From Ariolimax columbianus (Eukaryota > Mollusca > Gastropoda > Stylommatophora > Arionidae), in the NCBI GenBank assembly GCA_036924085.1, contig JAVGWX010000019.1, forward strand, positions 9,814,361-9,878,360: a stretch of 64,000 bases of DNA, read 5' to 3'. Shown one piece after another: positions 37,301 through 49,300 of the stretch; positions within the stretch are counted from its first letter, which is position 1, and the number at the start of each line of letters is the position of its first letter. The notes beneath the pieces are model-generated. The model searched no databases, had not been told where the DNA came from, and saw nothing but the letters and a program-made list of their open reading frames with translations. The translations under genes and the position numbers were made by a program.

Positions 37301-40300
37301 ATTTCAAAAGTCTACTGTACACTTAGCAGGATTATGGCTCGTGCGGATGGCAGTGTTTGCCTATCCTTGATTTTGACAGTATACTACCCTACTAGGGAGG
37401 GGAGGACTACTAACGTCTGGTGAGGCACAACATACTGATCAGACATGTTAGTCAGGGTCAGGCCAAAATATACTGACCAATACCCTCACCTTGGCTTCCT
37501 AGTAGTCCTCCCTGGAAACGGGCTGCTTTCATGGAAGCCTGGCTAACAAAGTGAGGAATTGACATGATCCCCATAGTAGTGAGTGATGCGCAGATGAAGC
37601 CAAGAATAGCACAATTGCCTGAAGGACCCCAGCACGCTTGAGATGTGAGGAAATCTACTGCAACTCGCCACAACGTCCTTTTCAGGGCAGACAAAAGAGT
37701 AAACCTACTCATTGTGGGCATTCAAAACAAAACAACAAACACCCTACTGGGGAAAACTGCACTGTTAATCACCCCTTAAAGCAAGACTTCAGTGTGGCAG
37801 GGGTCATTTTCTTGTCTGTGTCGCACATATATACAAACACAGAGACCTTGCTGAAACCCACTTGATCACAAAGAAGCAAACCTCTTTTCTGGTGCATATT
37901 ATGAGAAGAGTAAGGTTAGTTTGCACTCTGCCAACAGGACAAATAGTTGGACATGGATACAAAATTATGGCAGAGACATAAGATGATGGACAGCTTAACA
38001 TATAAACATCTATCAACAACAACAACAAAAACCGATATTTCTGATGGTTTTTTTCCCACTTTCTGAGGTCCGCCAGGGATTTACTAGGCTAAGTAATAAA
38101 GGCTGCTTAACCCAACAGTCACAGTTCAGAGTATACAGGTTAGGATTATTATTTATCCTTTGACAGAAAAAAACAACTTAGATCCTTACCAGCTTTTTAA
38201 CCCATGTCCTCCTGACGAATTACAACACTAACAAAAAATCACAAATATATCTTTTCTGGTTTCAAGTTACATCTCACATTCAAATCCCTAACATTAAACC
38301 GCCGTAGTAACTTTTTTTCTGATTGAAAGATACCATCCAACAAATAAGGATATGGATAAGGATAAAATAAAATTGGTAGACATACTTCCAGCAAATGTTA
38401 AAGTAGCAAACTTGAGCTGAGTCGAGGTGGAGCCAGCATCACTGTGTGCTACAATGTCCATTATGTACCAGGTAGCAGGAGAGAAGTCTTGGACCACCAA
38501 CAGAGTCTAGAAAATTGGAACATTGGAAACAGACTTTACTCAGTGAATATTTTAACTCATCGACTCTCTCTTTCTCTTTCCTACATACACATATAGACAC
38601 ACACTCTCACAGACACACGTATATCCTTATTCTTCTACGTTCATCCTTAATCTCCCGCTACCAAGTCCTGAATGGAGCTTTGCAAGTAGCATGATGTAGT
38701 CCAGCAAACGGAATCTGTTGTGTTGCTAGTTTACAGCTTGACCGCGATATTTGCACCTTTCGTTCCGACACATCCGTCTTCGGCAGGATACACGTATATA
38801 ATAATAGTTATCCATTGCAAACGAAGACGTGACAGCATCAGACTTGTGAGATGTCTTCATTTTCTCGAATATTATTTTTGTGTGGTTTGTCTGATGCTGT
38901 AACTTGTACTTGAAAAACTTGCGCTGCATCATCCCCACTCTCCTGTCCCCGTAATCCAGTGGCAAGACGTAGTCAAGACGACTGGAGGTAACGTGGGATG
39001 CAGATTTTTCCTCAGGGTTTACTCCTGAAGCTTTTCATTCAAGTTATTGAATCAAAGGTCCTACACTGCATTTAGCCTTGTACACAAATCTCTTTTAAGG
39101 ACACCTGTTGTGGTGGTTTTGAAGCAATGATTTTTACATGATGAGGTTGCTAGCCCAATGCACAATCCTCTTTAGTAGCCTTTTATAACATGCTAGAAAG
39201 GTGTTGATAGTGGTTCTATTCTCTTTGTCCTGAGTGCCGCTTTCTCTCTCTCTCTTATGCACACACACTTACACACACACATATACATATATAGACTTAT
39301 ATCCCAAACAGATATAGATCACACAGATACCCTCTAGGTTGTAAAACTTCATAATTCATGGCACTGTCCACTCTATCCTGTACACAGGCCAAAGACCTGC
39401 TGGGTGTGGCCTAGGTTTATCTGTTTGAAAGAATGCTATAGAAACAAAAATCCTATCATGATACTGGAATAAAAGAGTGAATAACTCATAAAGCGTGGCG
39501 AAGTGTTTAAGCCGTCGCCCTCGTGATCAGGTGGTGTGGGTTCGACTCCGAACTACGCCGTCTTTTTCATGGGTGCTTGATGCGAAGTCCCCTGCATCTC
39601 GTAGTCGCTCCCTAGTCGTCTTGTCCTTGACTTGCCACTGGGGTCGAGCGACTCGAGACGAGAGAGTGAGGATAAAAAGTAGCGCAGTTAATCCTTACTA
39701 AAAATAGCGCTAGCAAAATTAATTATGCCATCATCGTCTACGATGGATGGCGGCCTTTGCCTTTGCAACTCATAAAGAGACCATCAGAGTTTGACTGGGG
39801 ACCAAAATGGGAGCAAAGATAATTAACACTGTAATCTGCCAGCCATGTCAAGAGAGGCGCCAAATGAGAGTTGGTCATAGGGCTGGCTTCCCCATCCTGT
39901 AGAAACTTTAAGCCACAAGCAGCTTCAACGGATCTAGACAAGTCAACATACATGTTATGACTTGGCAAGTATTTGTTGATGACCTCTGCTGTATAGAAAG
40001 CTGAGAAGGTTTTGATTGATTGATTGATGAACTCAAGCGATAGGATATTTAGGAGGGAAGGAAGACTAATGTCTGGTCAGGCAAAATATACTGATCAGAC
40101 AAGTTAGTCAGGGTCAGTCAAAACATACTGACCAAGACCCTCACCTCGGCTTCCATGCAGATCTTCCTGGAAACGGGCTGTTTTCATGACAGCCTGGCTA
40201 ACAAGGTGAGGGATCGACGTGATCCCCATAGTAGTGAGCGACACGCAGATGAAGCCAAGCATAGCATAACCGGTGGAGGTCCACCTTCATTAGCATGCTC

Positions 40301-43300
40301 AAGATGTAAGGAAAGCTACAACAACCCGCCACTTGATGTTATTTTTAGGGCGCACAAAAGAGTTATCCTACTCATTGTGGGCATTCTTCTTCTTCTTCTT
40401 CTTCTGCGTTCGTTCTCAATCTCCTGCAACCAAATCCTGAAAGGGCTTAAGTAGCAAAATGTAGTCCAGAGAATGGAATGCGTTGTGTTGTAGTTTACAG
40501 CTTGACTGCGATACTTGCACCTTTCGGTCCAACACATCTGACTTCAGCAAGCATTTTTTGAGTACCGGGTTAGCATTCCCTCTTCGATCCCTTCTCCTTA
40601 GCCAGTCTGCCCTGCTGCAGCCTGTTATCCAGGATCACCGCGTGGATGTGTAGAAGGGTCTTGGCAGCTCTGGTTCGCAGGCCCTGATGCTAGCAGTCAG
40701 CTATGGGTCGCTGACCACTGCAGCTCATGCACTGCTCAGTGTCTTGATCCCGGCATTCAACAACAACAACAACAACAGAATATTTGAGTAACAAATAGAG
40801 GGAAGTCACTCACTGTGTTTGGCAAGATGTAGTTATTGACTAGCTGCCAGACCTCATCTCCCCACACGTGGTACCGGACAGAGAATGAACTGATTGGACA
40901 GCCAGATGTCTGCCAGGAGGTCAGATCAATGGTCACAGATGTCGCATTCACAGCTGCTAACAGCATACTCTGTGGTGGGCTTATGGGAGCTGAAACACAA
41001 AGGCTATGTGTAGGGAAACTGTAAAGTATAGATATTCAATCTCCATTCTCTAAATGTCAGTGTTCAACATACACATACATTATAGCCTGTGGAAGTATGT
41101 CAAAGGGCCTAGCACACACATTTAATCTAGCTTGTGGAAGAATGTCAAAAGGCCTAACACATACACTGAATCTAGTCTGTGGAAGTGTGTCAAAGGGCCT
41201 AACACACACATTCAATCTCCATTTTCTGAATACATGAAAGTTTTGATCATACACATACTTTCACTAGTCTGGAATTGTGTCTGAGGGCACATCACAATAT
41301 ACATTATGTTTGCACATAAACCTGAAGCAATAATTCTTTAAAAAATCATTAGTTAATCTCACGAAACAAGTTTGGTCAAGCACTATTGGAGGGCAGAAAC
41401 AAAAAAAGAAGAAAATACTTGGAACATTTTAAGGAGAACATGACAGACAGAACAACATGTCTGCTTTGTTCACTCTCAAATAATTACATATATTTATATA
41501 TATACAGTAAAGCAATCTATCTCAAGCATCTGTCCTCCCAGTACAGTTTGACCCCTATCTGGGTTGGAGAAGTCATGCTATCACTCTGTTGCTTTCATAG
41601 AGCGGGCAGACTTGTAGAGCATGTTCTACTGTTTGTCTGTCCTCCCCATATAAGCATATGTCTGTGAGTCTGATATTTGAATTGTTGAACAGATGCTATC
41701 CGAGTCTGCAGTGGTTGATTCACAGTTTTAGGCACACAAATTGTGGATGTATACATATACATTTGTAATATACTATTGGGATCTTGGGATTCTTCTTCTT
41801 CTTCTTCTTCGTTCGTTCTCAATCTCCCACTACCAAACCCTGAAAGGGCTTAAGTAGCAGAATGTAGTCCAGAGAACGGAATGCGTTGTGTCACAGTTTA
41901 CAGCTTGGCTGCGATATTTGCACCTTTCGGTCCAACACATTCGACTTCAGCAAGCATTTTTTGAGTACCGGGTTAGCATTCCCTCTTCGATCCCTTCTCC
42001 TTAGCCAGTCTGCCCTGCTGCAGCCTGTTATCCAGGATCACCACGTGGAGGTGTAGAAGGATCTTGGCAGCTATGGTTCGCTGGCCCTGACGCTAGCAGT
42101 CAGCTATGGGTCGCTGACCGCTGCAGCATCTTGATCCCTCTTGGGATTCAATCAGACAGATTGTTATCTTATGCCAGACAGCCAAAAGCTATCCTTCTAT
42201 TCTACAAATCTATCTGGCCAGCCTTTAGCATGTGACGTTTTGTGTTCCCTGATTCATCTTTCGGACTCACATTTGACAATTGGTAGTAAGTTTGTGGGTG
42301 GTTTTCTTCTTGTGGTCTACTAGTGTTGAGGAAGATACAGCCCTAAGGTGCTCAGACTACAAGCTTTTCCCTGTTAATATTTAGCCTATCCAGTTGTAAA
42401 AGATCTGCATTTTGTCTTTGAAAGTGCTAGTAACTGTTAACTTGTCATTGTGTGAAGTATTGTCTCAGCGTATTTCCCACCATCACCACTAGGAGGTATG
42501 TCAACATCAATGGTGTGTTGTGTGTATATATGAATATATGGATGTGTACACCTAAATATGAGAAACATACCAGAGCCATTTGTTCGTGCAGTGACTGTTT
42601 CTGAGTCCAAGCTATCCCCCAACTTGTTAAAGGCGTGTATGTTAAACTTGTACTGGGTGCCACACATCAGGTTGTTGGCGATGAATGTACGATTCTGAGG
42701 CCCGAGAGCCAATGACTTCCAGCCGTTATGTTCTTTCTTGTAGTTCAGTAAAAAACCTGAAGAATGACATAATTGTTAATTAATGTATATTTACACAGCT
42801 GCACTTCAGGGAAACATGGATGGGAACTTCTTTTGGTTGGTTTAATTTTTTTAAGAGCAAGATACATTGTGCTGCATTTTGCAGATGGATTTCTACATTT
42901 GGGTCTTTTGGCCTAGCACATCAGGTCTCAGCAAGTCTTTTTTGGGGCTAACTTTCCCTAGCCTTTGGTTGTCCTCAGACTGCCAGAAAGACATCAGGTG
43001 GTTTTAGGTCAGAGATTTCCTTCTCCTAGATGAATTACTACTTATGATTTAAGGGCTTCATCTACATAGAGAATTCTGGGTTTAGGGGAGTGTTCGACAG
43101 AGCAACACAATCGCCGCAAAACTTTTCACAGGAGTCCTTGAGGAGGATTTTAGAAAACTAAATTGGGAAGATCAAGCATCAACATAGGGAAAGAAATGCT
43201 CACCCACTTAAGGTTCGCTAATGGCATAGACATTATCAGTCATAGTGTGAGAGACGCTGAGCAATATCTAAATACACTAAAAAAAGCAAGCAAAATAGTA

Positions 43301-46300
43301 GGTCTATAAATTAATGTAAAGAAAACCAATACCTACTGAACACTTTTTGCCCACAAAATCTTAAATAGATGTTCTCACTCTTCCTTTGCATGTTGTAAAA
43401 TTTGACTAAAGAGGTGCATGGTGCTAGCAGCCTCATCATGTAAATAAATCAAATTTCTACAGAAACCACTATTATAGAAGCATGAAAAATACTTTTGTGA
43501 AGGTTTCCAACTGTAATTTGGCCCTATACTCAAGCTGGAGTAAAAAAAGAACAAGATGGTCTATTTCTCTTCCCTGATTTAGGTATGTTTCCACCAACCA
43601 TTTATAGATGATGACACTGCAGCCAACAAGCCACATAGTTTTTAAATCAGGTGTGGGTCCAGAAGGATGCCTGAGAGGACAGACTGAGAGGACTATTGGA
43701 GCTACCAGTATCCCCACCCTTTATAATGTATCTAATGTTCTCCTTATTGGCGCTTTAGAAGCTTCATTTTCGTGAACCCCAAGATCAGACCAAAAGATCC
43801 ACACAATTCTCTGATATCTGAGACTTCTATAACAAAGGCAGTCATTGTGACAGACGCGCAAGCCGTACTTCAGAAAGTACAGAAAGGATGGCTTAGGTAC
43901 GAGTGGATAGCTGCTGTTGAGGCCTCAAACTTCCAGGCGCTGACCTGGATCTACTGTCCTGCTCATGCCGGGGTTCAGGGCAATGAAAGAGCTGACATCT
44001 TGGCTTCACGGGCTCTCATCATGGGCACATTGGTGATGGACAGAAGTGACATTTTGAAATCAATCAATGACCGCCTGCTGGATGAGGACACCGCAATAGA
44101 TGAAGCAGCAATCCACAGACTGCAAAGTTTCGACATTAAACGAGGTTCGAGCGAAGTGGGGGCATGAGAGGATGGTGCAAGAGAGTGTACAACCAGCGAG
44201 CTACAGGGACCATCAGCATCCATACCTTACGCCATTTGATGAGAGAGACTGAGCACCTATGGGTATGCCCGGAGTGCAGTGACATCGATTCTTAGAAACA
44301 GAAACAAAATAGAAGCCTCTATGACCGCTATCTACTCATATCATGGCATCCTTTCTGAATCTTCTGTAGTATAAACCAGGTGTCTGTTACTTACCCAGTA
44401 TGGGACTACCTCCATTGCTCCCAGATAACCAGTTGACCTGGATAGTTGTGGTAGTTGTCAGTACTAGATACAGATGTGGTGGAAGCGGTGGAGCTGTAAA
44501 TGGAAACCACAAAGTGCTACAACTCGTGCTACAATAAACCATTCAAGGCAATGCAGAATTTTATCAGCAATGCTAGAATAAATTTCATTTGAGTTAACCA
44601 TTTCGTTCTATATGAAACATAGGTCCACCCTTACATCTGCTTTGGTTCAAAGATTAGACAGGGGCTAGTGAGCATTTTGTTTTTATCTTCTTCTTCTTCT
44701 ATGTTTTTTCTCAATTTTCAGCTACCAAGCTCTGAACAGGGCTTTGCAAGTATCATGATGTAGTCGGAGCGGAGAACAGAATGTATTGTGTTGCTAGCTT
44801 ACAGTTTAACTGCGATATTTTCCCCTTTTGAGTTCGACACATCTGTCTTCCGCAGCGTTTTTGTTTTAAATACAATTTACAAAATCTGAATTGCCAGTAA
44901 AGTAGTCAAGTACATTGTTTAATTTTAAAAACATTGGCCCATGAGTATAGTAGTCTAACTGCTCTTCCGTTGTAACCACACGGCCAAGAAATTATTGGCT
45001 TGTATGGTTTTTGTTCATAGTTAATGGTAATATTTATTGAGTATAGTTTAGGTAATGGAAGGTTGGTAACTAAAGAGATATTTAAAAAAATATTATTTTA
45101 CAGTAAGTATGGTTTTATTGAAAATATAAAAATCGAATACATAAACTTGGAAATACTATTTTGGGCCTCCAGGACACTTACCCGTTTGTATTTTAATCAT
45201 GCATGTTCCTTTTAAATTTTATATTGGTAAATCCCCAGGGACCTGCAGCAGATGGTCGATGGACCAGGATTTGAGTAGCTCTAGGTTATTCCATAAGAAC
45301 ACAACAATGTTACTTGAAAAAAATGTGCAGTACTTACTTCCTTTAGGATCGCCAACTGAAACAAGGGAAGCAGACATAGTAAAGTTAAATACTAATATTC
45401 AACGTCCAATATAACTCATATCTATGGCACAATAGAGTATTATAACTCATATCTATGGTATGATGGAGTAATATAACTCATATATATGGTACGATAGAGT
45501 ACTATAACTCATATCTATGTCACAGTAAAATAATATAATTCAAATATATGACATTATAGAGTAATATAACTCATATCTAAAGAATGATAGAGTAATATAA
45601 CCCATATCTAAAGTATGCTAAGGTAATATAACTAATATCTATTGTATGATAAAGTAACATAACTCATATCGTAAGTGTGGGACGGCGTGGCCTAGTGGTT
45701 AAGTGGCACAGCTTACAATCCGAAAGTGCTGGGTTCGATCCCCAACACAGCACTGGCCGTTACCCCGGGGAAGCAAAACCCATAGAAAATGCAGGAGAAA
45801 GCAGACCCTTACATAAAATGCATACCAAAGTAGGATGCACTAGGCCGACAGGCGCAAAATAAAAACATAGTGCAACGCACACCGCCTTGGGGAATAGAGA
45901 ATTAAGGCGAATGCAAAGTAAAATATATAAAAATTATATCAAAAGTATAATAGAGTAATATAACTCATATCTAAAGTATAATACAGTAATATAACTCATA
46001 TCTAATGTATGATAAAGTAATATAATTCATATCTAAAGTATGATAGAATGATATAACTCATATTAAAAGTATGATAATAGAGTAATATAACTCATATTTG
46101 AAGTAGTATTCAACAATATAATTCTTATCTATGCCATATGTTTTTCCCTCTAGAAAGGTTAGACAGCACTGTTAGTCGAGGTATGATATAATATCTATGC
46201 CATATGTCTTCCACTCTAGAAAGGTTAGACAGCACTGTTAGTCGAGGTATGATATAATATCTATGCCATATGTCTTCCACTCTAGAAAGGTTAGACAGCA

Positions 46301-49300
46301 GTGTCAGTGAAGGTATGAAATAATATCTATGCCATATGTCTTCCACTCTAGAAAGGTTAGACAGCAGTGTCAGTGAAGGTATGATATAATATCTATGCCA
46401 TATGTCTTCCACTCTAGAAAGGTTAGACAGCACTGTTAGTCGAGGTATGATATAATATCTATGCCATATGTCTTCCACTCTAGAAAGGTTAGACAGCAGT
46501 GTCAGTGAAGGTATGATATAATATCTATGCCATATGTCTTCCACTCTAGAAAGGTTAGACAGCACTGTTAGTCGAGGTATGATATAATATCTATGCCATA
46601 TGTCTTCCACTCTAGAAAGGTTAGACAGCACTGTTAGTCGAGGTATGATATAATATCTATGCCATATGTCTTCCACTCTAGAAAGGTTAGACAGCACTGT
46701 TAGTCGAGGTATGATATAATATCTATGCCATATGTCTTCCACTCTAGAAAGGTTAGACAGCACTGTTAGTCGAGGTATGATATAATATCTATGCCATATG
46801 TCTTCCACTCTAGAAAGGTTAGACAGCAGTGTCAGTGAAGGTATGATATAATATCTATGCCATATGTCTTCCACTCTAGAAAGGTTAGACAGCAGTGTCA
46901 GTGAAGGTATGATATAATATCTATGCCATATGTCTTCCACTCTAGAAAGGTTAGACAGCACTGTTAGTCGAGGTATGATATAATATCTATGCCATATGTC
47001 TTCCACTCTAGAAAGGTTAGACAGCAGTGTCAGTGAAGGTATGATATAATATCTATGCCATATGTCTTCCACTCTAGAAAGGTTAGACAGCAGTGTCAGT
47101 GAAGGTATGATATAATATCTATGCCATATGTCTTCCACTCTAGAAAGGTTAGACAGCAGTGTCAGTGAAGGTATGATATAATATCTATGCCATATGTCTT
47201 CCACTCTAGAAAGGTTAGACAGCACTGTTAGTCGAGGTATGATATAATATCTATGCCATATGTCTTCCACTCTAGAAAGGTTAGACAGCAGTGTCAGTGA
47301 AGGTATGATATAATATCTATGCCATATGTCTTCCACTCTAGAAAGGTTAGACAGCACTGTTAGTCGAGGTATGATATAATATCTATGCCATATGTCTTCC
47401 ACTCTAGAAAGGTTAGACAGCAGTGTCAGTGAAGGTATGATATGCTCCCAGTGCCACAGTGTAACTATTCTTATCTCTGTCACATGCACACCCATTGCTG
47501 AAATCTTCCAGGAAATTCAGAAATAATGACATCTTCTTCTGCATTGTTAGTGCAGTGTGCAAGCTATACATGACAATAAAAATAAACCCAATAAACACAA
47601 GAGACAACATTGCAGATGTAGACAATATTTTAAAGTGAACGAGAGAAGAAGAAGAAGACCCCACGTCTCCAGACTCAGTGACCAGTATTCTAACACTCTG
47701 TCAGTCATTCCATATACACTAACTGTATACACAATAAAAATACATACCTTGCACGCGGAGTGTATAAACAATCTGACTTGTCCCGTGTGGGTTCTCGGCA
47801 TTGCATGTATAGTTGGCTGCGTCAGGTCCAGTTACAGATAAGATGTGTAGTGAGCCATCATTGGTTACATGAATCCTCTCTGAGGTGCTGATTGGCTGGT
47901 TTCTAAAAAACAGTCAGTGCATAATGAAAGAAAACAATCTATGAACATAATTCTCTTGGTTTTTGTCCCTGAGAATTAATGCAGGCAGAAGTCACAGACT
48001 GCAACCTATGTGCTATCAGAATGATACAAGATATCAGAATCACATATGTATGTGACAGAATCATATATGTAAGTGATATCACGAGAGCATATTGTCTTGT
48101 CTCTTGTATGCTCTACAGGAAGCATAGAGCACTCATTGCAGTTGGCCTCCGTACAGGAAGTCTGTATCAAAGAGATTATATAAGCTTATGGTGTGGTTGT
48201 TTCTTTCGTGATTAATTTTACAGGATGAGGTTGCTAGTCTCATGCACAACTTTGCGACGACATAATTGGGAGGTTACAGTGATCTTATTCATTAAAGGGA
48301 TCAAAATCATGTAAGTACTTAATATAAATATCTTGTATAAAGAATCGTGTATACATATGATCCCAGAATCTTATACACATATTATATTAGAGTTATATGT
48401 AGAAATTTCAGAACCATGTACAGTATAAATTTGATATCGGAACCACATATACGTGAGGCGTGCATGGCTGAATGGTTTTGATGCCTGCCTGCTGACAAGG
48501 AGGGCAGTGTATCAAATCCCTGTTAAGGCATATGTTGTTTTACTGTTAGGGGTGAAATAAACAAACATAGCTAGTACACGACATGGCGACAGCAGCTGCA
48601 AAGTGGCCTTTAGTCCTCAGTCTAAAAACCCATCAACTACCCCAGCAATGGGAATGAAGTCGGACAGTTTAAACAAATATATACATCACTATCTGAACCA
48701 TTTATAAAACTGATATCAGAGACATGTATACATATGGTATCTGAATCGTGTCATAGTTGATATCAGTCATCTATAAATCAGTCATGCACAAGATGTTTCT
48801 TCTCCTTAGTTGCTCCTCTTCTACCATTAATGGTGTACAGGTTCTTTTTTGTATATATTTGGAATCAAGTATGCAGACAAACAGATGATTGTTGTGTCTT
48901 TTGCATGATGGAGGGGGCTGCCTTATTTTTTTGGCTATCATGCAGGTCACTATTAAGTCGGAATTTAATTACTTTAATTTTTTTGTTTGGACACCAGTTA
49001 ACTGCCTGGTGTTTCAAATTTCATCTGTCAAAAGGGTTCTTTTGCATGCACAGCTTGTACATAGGATCTGAGTTTATTGCCTATATAAGATATGACTAGG
49101 TGCAGATCTCACTTCCCTTGAGACCAGGGGACGATTGAAACATGCAGGATTCAAAAATCAAATGACTCGTTTTCGTTAGTTTCTTGAGAGACGAGTGTCT
49201 TACCTCTCAGCTAAAGCAAACAAAACACCCCCCCTTCCCCTTATCCCCAGGATGCAAGAGATTGAAATTGAACATGGGTCAAGCAGGTAGAGACTTCTGA

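Noticed and set aside
36954..38386. Second alternative transmembrane exon
   Set aside because: I scanned the minus frames between exons 13, 14 and 15 and found no other hydrophobic exon with splice sites; the space is mostly a family D repeat.
43772..44167. Cellular RNase H gene
   Set aside because: Motifs match LINE-encoded RNase H, the frame is truncated at both sides and a second fragment of the same element occurs at 49225.
46125..47495. 456-codon open frame as a repeat-protein gene
   Set aside because: Generated by a 66-bp satellite whose period is a multiple of three; no homology, lies within a Dscam intron, no splice context linking it to exons.
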